From Pseudoalteromonas caenipelagi (lineage in GTDB: Bacteria > Pseudomonadota > Gammaproteobacteria > Enterobacterales > Alteromonadaceae), in assembly GCF_013140855.1 (NCBI RefSeq), contig NZ_JABBPG010000015.1:1-57494 (forward strand): a DNA stretch of 57,494 nucleotides, written 5' to 3'. Within the stretch, counting starts at the first letter, position 1. Each line of letters opens with the position of its first letter. A program made the position numbers and the translations under genes. The notes below the pieces were generated by a model. The model had not been told where the DNA came from and searched no databases. It saw only the letters and a program-made list of their open reading frames with translations. Positions 1-9,320 of the stretch are shown in pieces.

Positions 1-19
1 GTCTGGTGGTAAGTCCCTC

Positions 20-100
20 AGCAGCAGCTAAACCTGCTCATTTCACCTTGCGCAAATGGAATGACTTCGCTTCGCTCACTGTCATTAAACATTTGCACCT
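20..100. repeat. Hairpin-forming, repeat-like intergenic sequence
   Basis: An imperfect inverted repeat pairs GCAAATG (52-58) and ATGAC (61-65) with GTCAT (81-85) and CATTTGC (90-96), leaving a 15-base loop. The element TTCGCT recurs in the loop and again near 104-112. The minus strand has a short open frame that looks fortuitous. No gene is supported between 1 and 239. It resembles a dispersed intergenic repeat, but one copy in one window cannot show that. Confidence 0.35.
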
Positions 101-239
101 TAGCTTCGCTCATGTCGCTAACCTTTTCACGTTCTACACTTAGCTAAACTGAATTCCTCAAAAAGGATTTTGCATCTTAGGCTCGTATTTTCTAATGCAA
201 ATGAATATTCTTACTACAAATTATAGTGAGGATTTATAC

Positions 240-854
240 ATGATGGACCTTATCCACTGGTTTGATTTATTGGGAGTAATGGTTTTTGCAATATCCGGAA
301 CTTTAATCGCTCATAGTAAGCACATGGATGGTTTTGGTGTGGTTGTATTAGCGACTGTTACTGGAATAGGCGGTGGTACACTAAGGGATATTATTTTAGA
401 TGTGCCCGTTTTTTGGTTACATGATACGAGTTATTTTGTAGCAATATTTGGCGCTATTCTCATTTGCATCCTATTTTTAAATAGCCATAGAGGCCTCCCC
501 AAACAGATGTTACAAGTAGCAGATGCATTTGGCCTCGCATTTTTTGCGGTTATGGGCGTGCAAAAAGCATTAAATATTGGAATGCCAGATACGACGGCGA
601 TTATTATGGGGGTGCTTACTGCTTGTTTTGGTGGTTTGATACGCGATGTGCTTGCTAGAGAAATACCGTTGCTATTAAAAGGTGAGCTTTATGCAATCAC
701 TTGTATATTTGGTGGTATTGTTTACACACAAATGTTGAATTGGTCATTTTCTGTCGAAACGGCGATGTTGTTAGCTATGGCAGTAACCCTTGCATTGAGA
801 TTACTGGCAATGCGCTACAACTTGATATTACATATTTTTAAATATGCAGATTAA
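240..854 (+). CDS. TRIC/YicG-type (UPF0126) seven-helix membrane protein
   Basis: A 204-residue integral membrane protein with about seven hydrophobic segments. It has the internal duplication typical of the UPF0126/TRIC family: a glycine-rich loop ending in Arg-Asp occurs at residues 42-50 (GIGGGTLRD) and again at 128-136 (ACFGGLIRD). Some bacterial members (YicG, YadS) are reported glycine transporters and others resemble trimeric cation channels, so the substrate is left open. The frame is open from 195, but the ATG at 240 is preferred because GTGAGGA lies just upstream and the protein then starts at its first membrane segment. It stands 22 bases upstream of comM on the same strand and may be cotranscribed with it. 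Confidence 0.82.
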   Translation: MMDLIHWFDLLGVMVFAISGTLIAHSKHMDGFGVVVLATVTGIGGGTLRDIILDVPVFWLHDTSYFVAIFGAILICILFLNSHRGLPKQMLQVADAFGLAFFAVMGVQKALNIGMPDTTAIIMGVLTACFGGLIRDVLAREIPLLLKGELYAITCIFGGIVYTQMLNWSFSVETAMLLAMAVTLALRLLAMRYNLILHIFKYAD

Positions 855-876
855 TTAACATACGAGGGACAAGGAT

Positions 877-2388
877 ATGTCACTTGCCAAAATATACACT
901 CGGGCTCAGGTGGGGATCGATGCACCACAGGTATCTGTAGAGGTGCATTTAAGTAATGGTTTACCTGCTTTTCATATCGTCGGTTTACCAGAGACTTCCG
1001 TAAAGGAGGCAAAAGAGCGTGTTCGCTCAGCGCTTACCAATTCACGGTTTTTGTTTCCAGAGCAAAGGATCACTGTCAACCTTTCCCCAGCGGATTTACC
1101 CAAAGAAGGGGGAAGGTATGATCTAGCGATTGCCGTTGGTATTTTGGTAGCATCTGGACAATTAGTTAGCCAAGAGCTTACATCCTACGAGTTTTATGGA
1201 GAGCTGGCACTCAGTGGTGAGGTGCTAGGGGTCCATGCCGTTTTACCCTGTGTTTTAGCTGCAGAAAAAGCAAAGCGATGCTGTTATCTGCCAGTTGCCA
1301 ATGACGAATTAGCGAGTTTAGCACCAAATGCCAATAGGAAGGCAGTGCCTTCTTTAGAGGCGCTTTGGTTAGATATGCAAGGGCAACAATCTTTACCGCT
1401 TAATCAAGCTTATCAAAAAGATGTCATTGAGCCTGTAGAATATCTCGATATGGATGAAGTTAAAGGACAAGAAAGCGCAAAACGGGTGCTTGAGATTGCG
1501 GCTGCCGGTGGTCACAATTTGTTGTTTTTAGGGCCTCCAGGAACAGGAAAGTCAATGTTAGCTCAGAGAATGCCGACAATAATGCCGGCATTACCTGCAG
1601 ACGCGGCGTTGGAGACAGCATCTGTATATTCGCTTATTGGCCAGCATATTGACATGCAAAACTGGTGTCGGCGCCCCTTTAGAAGTCCACATCACACTTG
1701 TTCTGCCGTTGCTTTAGTAGGGGGCTCATCAAAGCCTAAACCTGGGGAAATCTCGTTGGCCCATAACGGCGTTTTATTTTTAGATGAACTACCTGAGTTT
1801 GAAAGAAAGGTACTTGATTCACTTAGGGAGCCGATGGAAACAGGACAAGTAACTATATCTCGAGCAGCTCGGCAAGTCGATTTTCCTGCTCGTTTTCAGT
1901 TAATAGCTGCACTTAATCCAAGCCCGACCGGTAATTACGATGATAAGCGAGCGACAGCAGATCAGGTTTTAAAGTACTTATCAAAAATATCAGGTCCATT
2001 CATAGATCGAATTGATCTGCAGATAGAATTACCGCGATTGTCTACTTCTCAATTGCAGAGTGAACATCAAGAAGAGAGTAGTGCACAAATAAAACAACGC
2101 GTTGAGCATGCATATATGATTGCTTTGCGGCGACAGAATAAGAGTAATGCAATGTTGAATAATAGAGAATTGCTCTGCTATTGCGCATTAGGGTTGCAAG
2201 AGAAACACTACTTGGCAAAGGCTGTAGATAAGCTACAGTTATCGCCACGTTCTTACCATCGCATTTTGAAGGTAGCGAGGACAATAGCTGATTTAAGTGC
2301 TGAGCCAAATATAACCCTCAAGGCGTTACAAGAAGCGTTGAGCTATCGAGCATTCGAGCGGTTAATTAGCCAGTTAACACGTTATTAA
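877..2388 (+). CDS. comM: ComM/YifB family AAA+ ATPase (Mg-chelatase-like)
   Basis: A 503-residue protein with the full ComM/YifB architecture: an N-terminal ChlI-like domain (about 1-180), an AAA+ module with Walker A GPPGTGKS near residue 219 and Walker B VLFLDE near 299, and a C-terminal Mg-chelatase helical domain. ComM is a hexameric helicase that promotes branch migration during integration of DNA taken up by natural transformation; in bacteria not known to be competent its role is less clear. The start has GAGGG about 7 bases upstream. The last four bases overlap the convergent response-regulator gene. Family assignment is firm. Confidence 0.95.
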   Translation: MSLAKIYTRAQVGIDAPQVSVEVHLSNGLPAFHIVGLPETSVKEAKERVRSALTNSRFLFPEQRITVNLSPADLPKEGGRYDLAIAVGILVASGQLVSQELTSYEFYGELALSGEVLGVHAVLPCVLAAEKAKRCCYLPVANDELASLAPNANRKAVPSLEALWLDMQGQQSLPLNQAYQKDVIEPVEYLDMDEVKGQESAKRVLEIAAAGGHNLLFLGPPGTGKSMLAQRMPTIMPALPADAALETASVYSLIGQHIDMQNWCRRPFRSPHHTCSAVALVGGSSKPKPGEISLAHNGVLFLDELPEFERKVLDSLREPMETGQVTISRAARQVDFPARFQLIAALNPSPTGNYDDKRATADQVLKYLSKISGPFIDRIDLQIELPRLSTSQLQSEHQEESSAQIKQRVEHAYMIALRRQNKSNAMLNNRELLCYCALGLQEKHYLAKAVDKLQLSPRSYHRILKVARTIADLSAEPNITLKALQEALSYRAFERLISQLTRY

Positions 2389-3089
2389 GTAGAAAGCATG
2401 TAGCCCTTACCTCGGACTGTAACAATCCGTTTTTGGTCTTTTTCATCACCTAGCTTTTTTCTCAAACGACCAACAAGCACATCAACCGTCCGATCATTAG
2501 GACTCCAATCGGGTTGGCCGATATCTTCAGAAATTTTCTCTCGAGAAGTCGCTTTACCTGCGTTTGCAATCAAGCATATGAGTACTTTATGTTCAGCTTC
2601 TGTGAGACGAGACTCTTCACTGTTCTGATTAATCAAAGTGCGATTATCTGGGTGTAACTTAAAATCTGCATATTCGATAAATTCTTCTGACTCATCTTCC
2701 TCGTTACTTTGAGAAATACGCTTATAAAGAGCCCGCATTCTAAGTTCTAGCTCAAGTAAATCTACTGGCTTGCAAACATAGTCATCGGCGCCTTGTGCAA
2801 GGCCTGCAATACGATCGGCTTGTGAATCTCTGCTAGACAGCATAATGACACCGATGTTAGTTAAGGTGTTGATTTCTTTAGCTAACTCAAGTCCATCTGT
2901 AGCAGGTAAAACAATATCTATGATTGCCAAGGAGATTGGAGCATCGGAGTTGCTAGCTTGTTGAATTAACCCAAGTGCATTTGCACCAGTGCTATCAACT
3001 TTTATTTCGAACTCAGTTTGGGCGAAATGACTTAAAATACGCTTGGCTAATAGTTCGTCGTCTTCTACCAGTAATACTTGAATACTCAT
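2385..3089 (-). CDS. OmpR/PhoB-family response regulator, orphan
   Basis: A 234-residue response regulator. The receiver domain (about 1-120) has the acidic pocket E9-D10-D11, phosphoacceptor D58 (in AIIDIVLP) and conserved K107 (in VCKPVD). The C-terminal half (about 135-234) is a winged-helix DNA-binding domain ending in VRGKGYML, typical of OmpR/PhoB. No histidine kinase gene is adjacent on either side, so its partner must be encoded elsewhere. The target genes cannot be read from this window. It is convergent with comM and overlaps it by four bases. Confidence 0.9.
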   Translation of the reverse strand: MSIQVLLVEDDELLAKRILSHFAQTEFEIKVDSTGANALGLIQQASNSDAPISLAIIDIVLPATDGLELAKEINTLTNIGVIMLSSRDSQADRIAGLAQGADDYVCKPVDLLELELRMRALYKRISQSNEEDESEEFIEYADFKLHPDNRTLINQNSEESRLTEAEHKVLICLIANAGKATSREKISEDIGQPDWSPNDRTVDVLVGRLRKKLGDEKDQKRIVTVRGKGYMLST

Positions 3090-3330
3090 AATTTCGTTAT
3101 CTATTCAATAATTACGTTTATATTAGCACTGTAAAATCGTCACTGAGAAGCTTCAGGTGAATTTTTTGCAATAAAAAGCGATAGAAACAGATAATTGAAA
3201 AAAATATGTATATAGGAATCTGTTTCTTCGATAGGGATATTGCATAAATATGCGAGCGAGATACGACTTAGAAAACAACTTAAAAAGTTTGTTTAGAGAG
3301 AGCAACAGAGTATTGCTCTCTCTGTTGATG
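3090..3330. other. Intergenic region with an inverted repeat near the peptidase 3' end
   Basis: This 241-base gap separates the response regulator start from the end of the S9 peptidase; both genes are on the minus strand. An 11-base-pair inverted repeat (3295-3305 with 3313-3323, AGAGAGAGCAA and its complement, 7-base loop) sits just downstream of the peptidase stop. No T-run follows directly on either strand, so it is at best an atypical terminator. The remainder is AT-rich and should contain the regulator's promoter, which I cannot place confidently. Confidence 0.5.
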
Positions 3331-5784
3331 CTATTTCTTATAGATATATTCCCACCATTGAGGCTGATCTTTTAGGTGCATATCAAAATACGCTAGCATG
3401 GTATCCCACCATTGAAACCTTCTATCTCGGGCTAAAATTTGGTGATTGGCTCCTTTATATTCGATTAGCTCAACGTCTTTACCAAGAATCTTCAACGCGG
3501 TATACATATTATGGCTTTCTCCTGGGGGGACATTGGTATCTGCATCGCCATGAATTAATAATAATGGAGTTTTTATCTTATCAGCATGAAAGACGGGGCT
3601 ATGTTGTGAGTAAAGGGTAGGGTTATTCCATGGAAAGCTATTCTTAGAAGCTTCTCCAGAATAAAGATAACCCCACCAACCTTGACCCCAGTAAGATGTA
3701 ATATTTGAAATACCTGCATGCGCGATAGAGGCACTGAACATGTCCGTTTTGGTTGCCAGTAGCATTGTCATAAAACCACCATAAGATGCGCCTAGATTAC
3801 CAATACGTTTTGGATCGACAAATGAGTAGGTCTGAGTAAATGCCTTGGTGCCATCGATAATATCTTGCGCGGTATTCTCCCCCCAAGCATTTACGTGTTG
3901 AGCTGAAAACTTTTGGCCAAACCCTGTCGCGCCTGTTGGTTGCAGTACATAAACAACGTAGCCGTTAGCGGCCCACAAATTAAAGGGATAGCGGCCTGTA
4001 AAAGCTCGAGACACCGGTGACGTTCCGCCATAGTAGTATACAAGAGCTGGATAGCGCTTGGTTTTATCTAAATCATGAGGAAGATAGACACGGCCTTCTA
4101 TCTCAACACCAGATTTATTAGTAAAATTAAACTCCTCTAACTTTGCTATATCACTATTTTTGTAAGCCAGTTTTTGCGAATCCCAAAGCAGCCTTGTTTT
4201 GTTGTTACTCACTGAGATGCGCTTTAACTGTTGAGGTACGGAGGCTTGAGTTCCTGCTACTAATAAATCAGCTTTGTTACTGTGAGTGATGTCAAATTTA
4301 TCTACAACGTCGAGGCCGGTATCTATCTGCTTGAAGTGTGATTTGCTTTTATCGAATAAATACAACTGCTTAGTGTCTTTATCAGTTACAAGTAATACAG
4401 CATCATCATTACTTAGTACCTTGACCTCACCGATAGCAGGGTTAAAATTTTTGCTTAGTGGTTTAGGGTTTTTCCCAGTTTTGTCTAGCCAAAATAACTG
4501 GCCGTCATAATTATTAGCGAGCATGCCATCAGGTAAGGCTTTACCAATACCACCTGCAAAGTCGGGGCCGGCGACGATATAAAGGCCATCTTTTGCATAT
4601 CGGGCTTTGTTAAAGGTTCGATATGAGCCTAATTGTGTTTGTTTGCCATCAGCTAAGTCTATTTCTAATAACTCGGTGAGCATATGAGGTGGGGCTTTGT
4701 AATCTTGCAAAGTACGGCTAACTAAAATAGTGTTGCGTTGTGCATCATGATCTTCGAGGTGATGACTTAACTTTCCTTCTGTCAGTGCATTAATAAGACC
4801 AGAATTAATATCAAGCAGATATATCTGAGTATTGGTGCGTTCATATGACCATCTATCTTCCAACCCTTGGTAATGCTTTACTAGAGAGTTAGAGTCACTC
4901 GGACTATTAGACCATGAAAAAATTAAGGTAGTATCATCAAAATATTCGAAGCCACTTGCACCGTCTAACTTTTCTGCAATGACTTCAGTCGTCATTGTGC
5001 TTAAGTTTAGTGCTTTCAACTGTTGGTCTTGGACATAAGCAAGCTGTTTGGAATCGTTGCGCCACGCTGTGTTACTAGCTGTTACACCATCTAATCGATA
5101 TATCGTCGTACCATCTTGCTGTTTTAGCAGGGTGTCTGTTACGGGCGTATTGCCGTTGAGATCAGAGTAGTGCCGTTCAGTGGTAATATAAAAACGACCA
5201 TTTGGCGATATTGACAGAGCACTGATTGTTGGGGCATCAAACAACTGCTTCGCAGACAGTGCTATTTTCTTGTTGTTATGCAGCGTTATCTGGTCATGTT
5301 CCGAGCTAGGAGTATAGTCAATGCTTACGTCATTCCAATTATTGACTTGTTCGGTGACAACGATGATTTGGTGGTCGCCAGTGGCAGCATAAAGGTCATA
5401 ACTTTCATTGCCTGATAATAATGCTCCATTTAAAAAGACATGGGCTTTTTTGACACCCGATATCTTGAGTTTTCCTTGTACGAAGCGAGTGGTAGAAAAG
5501 TTGAACTTGAGCGCTTGCATACCAGGCAAAGTAAGGGCATTGATATCAGCTAAGCTTTGCCATTCGATGTCGTTACCAAACACAGATAATGCATCACTTG
5601 AACTTTGCAAACGAGGGAGTAGCGTTTGTATTATTTTACTTTGGTGAGCTGTGTTGTTAGGTTTTATACTGTTGTACGTTGGTATTGGGCCAAGAAACTG
5701 AATTTGCTGTTCACTTAATGGCGCAGCATGTAGTTGCATTGCTAAAGTTGAAACAAGTAAAGTGGCCGCAGTGCGTAAAATCAT
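3331..5784 (-). CDS. Secreted S9-family (prolyl oligopeptidase-like) serine peptidase
   Basis: An 817-residue exported peptidase. The N-terminus is a classical signal peptide, with cleavage likely after the LHAA at residues 18-21. The middle region has beta-propeller (TolB/DPP IV-like) character, and the last 250 residues form an alpha/beta hydrolase domain. The triad is visible: Ser667 in GASYGG, Asp747 in HGDADTNVP and His781 in GANHQ. Family members cleave oligopeptides and dipeptides in the periplasm or outside the cell. AGG lies about 7 bases before the ATG. It faces away from the CNNM-family gene at 5892 across a short divergent gap. Exact specificity is unknown. Confidence 0.9.
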   Translation of the reverse strand: MILRTAATLLVSTLAMQLHAAPLSEQQIQFLGPIPTYNSIKPNNTAHQSKIIQTLLPRLQSSSDALSVFGNDIEWQSLADINALTLPGMQALKFNFSTTRFVQGKLKISGVKKAHVFLNGALLSGNESYDLYAATGDHQIIVVTEQVNNWNDVSIDYTPSSEHDQITLHNNKKIALSAKQLFDAPTISALSISPNGRFYITTERHYSDLNGNTPVTDTLLKQQDGTTIYRLDGVTASNTAWRNDSKQLAYVQDQQLKALNLSTMTTEVIAEKLDGASGFEYFDDTTLIFSWSNSPSDSNSLVKHYQGLEDRWSYERTNTQIYLLDINSGLINALTEGKLSHHLEDHDAQRNTILVSRTLQDYKAPPHMLTELLEIDLADGKQTQLGSYRTFNKARYAKDGLYIVAGPDFAGGIGKALPDGMLANNYDGQLFWLDKTGKNPKPLSKNFNPAIGEVKVLSNDDAVLLVTDKDTKQLYLFDKSKSHFKQIDTGLDVVDKFDITHSNKADLLVAGTQASVPQQLKRISVSNNKTRLLWDSQKLAYKNSDIAKLEEFNFTNKSGVEIEGRVYLPHDLDKTKRYPALVYYYGGTSPVSRAFTGRYPFNLWAANGYVVYVLQPTGATGFGQKFSAQHVNAWGENTAQDIIDGTKAFTQTYSFVDPKRIGNLGASYGGFMTMLLATKTDMFSASIAHAGISNITSYWGQGWWGYLYSGEASKNSFPWNNPTLYSQHSPVFHADKIKTPLLLIHGDADTNVPPGESHNMYTALKILGKDVELIEYKGANHQILARDRRFQWWDTMLAYFDMHLKDQPQWWEYIYKK

Positions 5785-5879
5785 GTTTGAGCCTATTGTA
5801 GGTAAAATTTTTGCCCCAATATAGCATATATATTGGCCATGTCAGCAAAGTTGCGATTAGCTATTATCGCTTTTGTTTT

Positions 5880-5885
5880 AAGGAG
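5880..5885 (+). promoter_or_regulatory. Shine-Dalgarno AAGGAG that selects a TTG start
   Basis: AAGGAG ends 6 bases before the in-frame TTG at 5892. The longer frame opening at 5811 would put 27 hydrophilic, poorly conserved-looking residues ahead of the first membrane helix and has no comparable ribosome site. This decides the start of the CNNM/CBS gene. Confidence 0.8.
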
Positions 5886-5891
5886 TTTAGG

Positions 5892-6956
5892 TTGTTTTTA
5901 TTGGTTACATATATGGTGTTAGCCATTGGAATTTCATTTTTATGTTCTGTGATGGAAGCTGTGTTGCTTAGTATTACACCAAGCTATATTGCAGTATTAA
6001 AAAAAGATAAACCCAAGTTAGCTAAAAGAGTTCAACAATTAAAAGACAGCATTGATAAGCCTTTGGCAGCAATCTTAACGCTAAATACCGTGGCTCATAC
6101 CGCTGGTGCGGCTGGTGTTGGGGCGCAAGCTGCTGTCGTTTTTTCTGATGCAGCTGTAGGCATTGCATCGGCGATAATGACCTTGTTGGTACTTGTGCTA
6201 TCTGAAATTATTCCAAAAACACTAGGAGCAACTTACTGGAGAGCTCTGACTCCTGTGGTGTCAGGTGCATTAATATGGTTGGTACGGGTACTTAAGCCAT
6301 TTGTTTGGCTCTCTGACATGTTGACTCGAGTAATGGGTAAAAAAGAGAATGAAGCTCATTATATTCGCCAAGAAATCGAAGCGATGGCAGAGATTGGCTC
6401 TGAGGCGGGGGCGTTGCAACAAGAAGAAACGGAAACTATCAGGAGCCTACTACGTTTTCGACATGCAAAACTAGAGCATGTAATGACACCAAGAACCGTA
6501 CTCTTTAAAATTCAAAAAGATATGACGGTTAACGACTACTTATCAGAGCATGGCTCAGTGGCTTTTTCGAGGATATTGGTTTTCGATAAAAGTGGTGATG
6601 ACATCATAGGGTTTGTGCATAAAAATGATATTATGCTTGCTTATCATAGGCTTGGTGAAGACTATAAAATAAGTAAGTTGGTTAAACCTCTCTATACGGT
6701 ACCTGAGACACTTGATGCGCCAGCTTTATTTCAAACGTTGTTGGAAAAACGTATTCATATTGCATTAGTCATTGATGAATATGGCGACATTCAAGGTATC
6801 GTAACTCTTGAAGATATGCTCGAATCATTGATGGGGATGGATATTATCGACGAACGAGAGCAATCGACTAACATGCAGCAAGCAGCTAAAAAGAAATGGC
6901 GTGAGCGCATTGATGGCCACAGCCACTTAATTGAAACGGATACCGAAGAGCGTTAA
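5892..6956 (+). CDS. CNNM-domain/CBS-pair membrane protein (hemolysin C/CorC superfamily)
   Basis: A 354-residue protein with an N-terminal CNNM transmembrane domain (about three helices within residues 1-140, including a Leu-Ser-Glu-Ile-Ile-Pro-Lys motif near the end of helix three) and two CBS domains (about residues 185-310), the first opening with the characteristic MTPR. The usual C-terminal transporter-associated domain is missing: only about 40 charged residues follow the CBS pair. Family members are linked to Mg2+ or Co2+ efflux, and CBS domains bind adenine nucleotides. Translation probably starts at the TTG with a strong SD. The last four bases overlap the convergent receiver-EAL gene. 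Confidence 0.85.
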   Translation: MFLLVTYMVLAIGISFLCSVMEAVLLSITPSYIAVLKKDKPKLAKRVQQLKDSIDKPLAAILTLNTVAHTAGAAGVGAQAAVVFSDAAVGIASAIMTLLVLVLSEIIPKTLGATYWRALTPVVSGALIWLVRVLKPFVWLSDMLTRVMGKKENEAHYIRQEIEAMAEIGSEAGALQQEETETIRSLLRFRHAKLEHVMTPRTVLFKIQKDMTVNDYLSEHGSVAFSRILVFDKSGDDIIGFVHKNDIMLAYHRLGEDYKISKLVKPLYTVPETLDAPALFQTLLEKRIHIALVIDEYGDIQGIVTLEDMLESLMGMDIIDEREQSTNMQQAAKKKWRERIDGHSHLIETDTEER

Positions 6957-8161
6957 GAATTCGAATTCATCATCCGAAGCCAAGAATGAACCCAACGAAT
7001 GAATTCGGACTTGGCTTTTGGACGACTTATTAAAAAGCCCTGCATAAGCAAATTGTGCTTATAACGATCCAGATACTGCAACTCTTCGATGCGTTCAATC
7101 CCCTCTGCAACAATACCAATTTGTTCGCTTTGGGCTATGTCTATTAAGCTATCCACGATAACCTGTGAGAAGCGGTCGGAGTCAATATGTGTGATCAAAG
7201 AGCGATCAATTTTGATTTCTGTAAATGGCAGTGTTTTCAATTGATTGATATTAGTGAAACCCGTTCCAAAGTCATCTAAAGAAATAGAAAATCCTCTCAT
7301 GCGCAAACGATTAAGCGTTTCTAACTGAATGGTGCTGTTGAGAGGCGTATGTTCGGTTATTTCTAAAATAACGTCTTCGGGCTTCAATCGGCTGAGCTCC
7401 AATATTAAAGCGAGTTTATTTGGGCAATTAATGTCATCTAATTGCACAGGGGAGAGATTAAATGCCAATGTTACCTTGTGTGGCAATTCAGTACGGATCT
7501 CTCTGAATTCTTCGGTCGCTTTTTCGAATAGCTGGAAAGTAATCAGGTTTATTAAATCTAAATCTTCCGCCAGAGTAATAAACTGCTCTGGTAGTATTGT
7601 GTGGGTATGCTCAGGTGTCACTATACGCGCCAGTACCTCAACACTTTCGATTGATTTGGTTGCTCGGTTTACCTTAGGTTGATAATAAGGTGTGATCTGG
7701 CGGTGACTGATAGCGTGCAGAAGTTCTGATTGCGTAATGGGCTCGATATGTCGCTTCTCTGGTGCGATAAATGATTCAAGTTTTTTCAGCAACCTATCCA
7801 CCTCTTTTAATTGCACGGGTTTGGATATATTACCAATGAGGTGGGCATTAGACTGACGCGCTAGATTTGAAGCAAGATCAATTATTTTTGTGTCCATGTC
7901 CGAAATGATGATTACTCCGCCGGGATATTTTATGTCACCAAGCTGGCGAATAAGCTCCATACCATCCATTTCGGGCATATTTAAATCAGTAAATATTGCA
8001 TCATAACGACGTGGTGCTTGCGCTATTTTTTCAAGCGCTACGGTAGCACTAGTGCAAGTAGTAATTTCATTCACGCCTAACTCTGTCAGCATAGCTTGCA
8101 TGACCATAAGAATGGCTTGAGAGTCATCTACAACCATTACCTGCCGAGTCGTTGCATTCAT
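6953..8161 (-). CDS. Receiver-EAL response regulator (probable c-di-GMP phosphodiesterase)
   Basis: A 402-residue two-domain protein: a receiver domain (about 1-125, phosphoacceptor Asp in TDLNMPEMDG, Lys in ISKPV) followed by an EAL domain (about 145-400). EAL signature positions are retained: EVLAR in place of EALLR, Asn in FNLSP, Glu in EITEH, DDFGTG, Lys in EIKID and Glu in VAEGIE. It is therefore probably an active phosphodiesterase that hydrolyses cyclic di-GMP when phosphorylated. No sensor kinase is adjacent. The ATG at 8161 is favoured over the ATG at 8167 because AAAGGA (8170-8175) lies 8 bases before 8161 but only 2 before 8167. Confidence 0.9.
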   Translation of the reverse strand: MNATTRQVMVVDDSQAILMVMQAMLTELGVNEITTCTSATVALEKIAQAPRRYDAIFTDLNMPEMDGMELIRQLGDIKYPGGVIIISDMDTKIIDLASNLARQSNAHLIGNISKPVQLKEVDRLLKKLESFIAPEKRHIEPITQSELLHAISHRQITPYYQPKVNRATKSIESVEVLARIVTPEHTHTILPEQFITLAEDLDLINLITFQLFEKATEEFREIRTELPHKVTLAFNLSPVQLDDINCPNKLALILELSRLKPEDVILEITEHTPLNSTIQLETLNRLRMRGFSISLDDFGTGFTNINQLKTLPFTEIKIDRSLITHIDSDRFSQVIVDSLIDIAQSEQIGIVAEGIERIEELQYLDRYKHNLLMQGFLISRPKAKSEFIRWVHSWLRMMNSNS

Positions 8162-8169
8162 ATTCATGA

Positions 8170-8175
8170 TCCTTT
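8170..8175 (-). promoter_or_regulatory. Shine-Dalgarno AAAGGA for the receiver-EAL gene
   Basis: On the minus strand AAAGGA stands 8 bases upstream of the ATG at 8161 and 2 bases upstream of the ATG at 8167. The spacing supports initiation at the second Met, two residues in. Confidence 0.6.
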
Positions 8176-8306
8176 ATTCAACACACACCCTCACATCAGT
8201 TTAGTACACGGTGTTCAAATGTATAGAAACGCCATAGCTAAATGTCGTGTTTGTCACTTTGCATTTTAGCTGGGATAATGCAGAAAACAGGTATCTCTTT
8301 GAAATT

Positions 8307-9320
8307 ATGACCAGAATCGAATTTACTATTTTAGACCAGAATTTCTCTGTACTAGTGAGTAACGCACAGTTAATGCAGGTATTTTGTGAGCAACAGGCTC
8401 TGCCTATCGAAGTGCATTCACAAGGTGTTGTGAAATCGCGCATTACTCAGGGTGAACTACAGTTTGATGTTACACAATTAGCTCAGCAGCAGTTGGGTAT
8501 CTCTGTTGATGGCCAACAGTGGCAATGGCTTGAGTTACCAACTACACCGACAGAACGCAAAAAGAATTTTATAGGACTTGCTGCGCTGGGTTTTAAGTTA
8601 GTAAAAAGTGCAAACGTTATTAAAGCTGCTTTGGCTGGGGCATCAATTGCAGGTTATGCGTGGCTATTTTCATGGCAGTTTGCACTTATGTTGGTAGCTT
8701 GCTTAGTTGTGCATGAATATGGTCATGTGCGTGCGATGCAGTACTTTAAAATAAAAACCAAAGGCATCTATCTTATTCCATTTGTAGGTGGTTTAGCGGT
8801 GAGCGACGATAAGATCACAACGAGGTGGCAAGATGTCGTGATCTCTTTAATGGGTCCTGCTTTTGGCTTGATCACGTCGGTATTTGGGGTTGTATTGTAC
8901 TATGCAACTGAGCTAGAGATTTTTGCTGCAGTTGCGGTGCTTAGCGCGTTACTCAATCTATTTAATCTATTGCCGATTTTACCACTTGACGGTGGCCACG
9001 TGTTGAAGAGCATCAGTTTTTCTATGCGCTCATGGGTAGGATTATTGGTTTGTATGGCCGGTGTGGGGTTTGGTTTGTGGCTCAGTTATACATTTGGTCT
9101 AATGCTGCTGGTGTTCTTTTTATTTGTAGGTAGTCTTGAGATATTGTTTGAATGGCGTGCCCGACATGCTTCTCATTTGCTACCTTTGGATAGGTATGGG
9201 CAAGTGTTTTCTGCAGTTATGTATATCCTTGTTGTCGCAGGACACATTGCGGTGATGATGCATTTTGCAGACTCAGAGAATGTGATTTTGAGCCTGCCGA
9301 TGAAGGTGCTTTCCAGCTAG
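8307..9320 (+). CDS. Site-2 protease (M50) family membrane metalloprotease
   Basis: A 337-residue intramembrane metalloprotease-like protein. Zinc ligands of family M50 are visible: HEYGH in the second hydrophobic segment and LPLDGGH further on. About 100 residues of soluble, Gln-rich sequence precede the membrane part, and five to six hydrophobic segments follow. Site-2 proteases cleave transmembrane segments of regulators or leftover signal peptides; no PDZ domain is seen, so this is not RseP. The frame opens at a GTG at 8247, but the ATG at 8307 gives a more natural N-terminus; neither has a strong ribosome site. It is convergent with the fatty-acid transporter, 13 bases apart. Substrate unknown. 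Confidence 0.78.
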   Translation: MTRIEFTILDQNFSVLVSNAQLMQVFCEQQALPIEVHSQGVVKSRITQGELQFDVTQLAQQQLGISVDGQQWQWLELPTTPTERKKNFIGLAALGFKLVKSANVIKAALAGASIAGYAWLFSWQFALMLVACLVVHEYGHVRAMQYFKIKTKGIYLIPFVGGLAVSDDKITTRWQDVVISLMGPAFGLITSVFGVVLYYATELEIFAAVAVLSALLNLFNLLPILPLDGGHVLKSISFSMRSWVGLLVCMAGVGFGLWLSYTFGLMLLVFFLFVGSLEILFEWRARHASHLLPLDRYGQVFSAVMYILVVAGHIAVMMHFADSENVILSLPMKVLSS

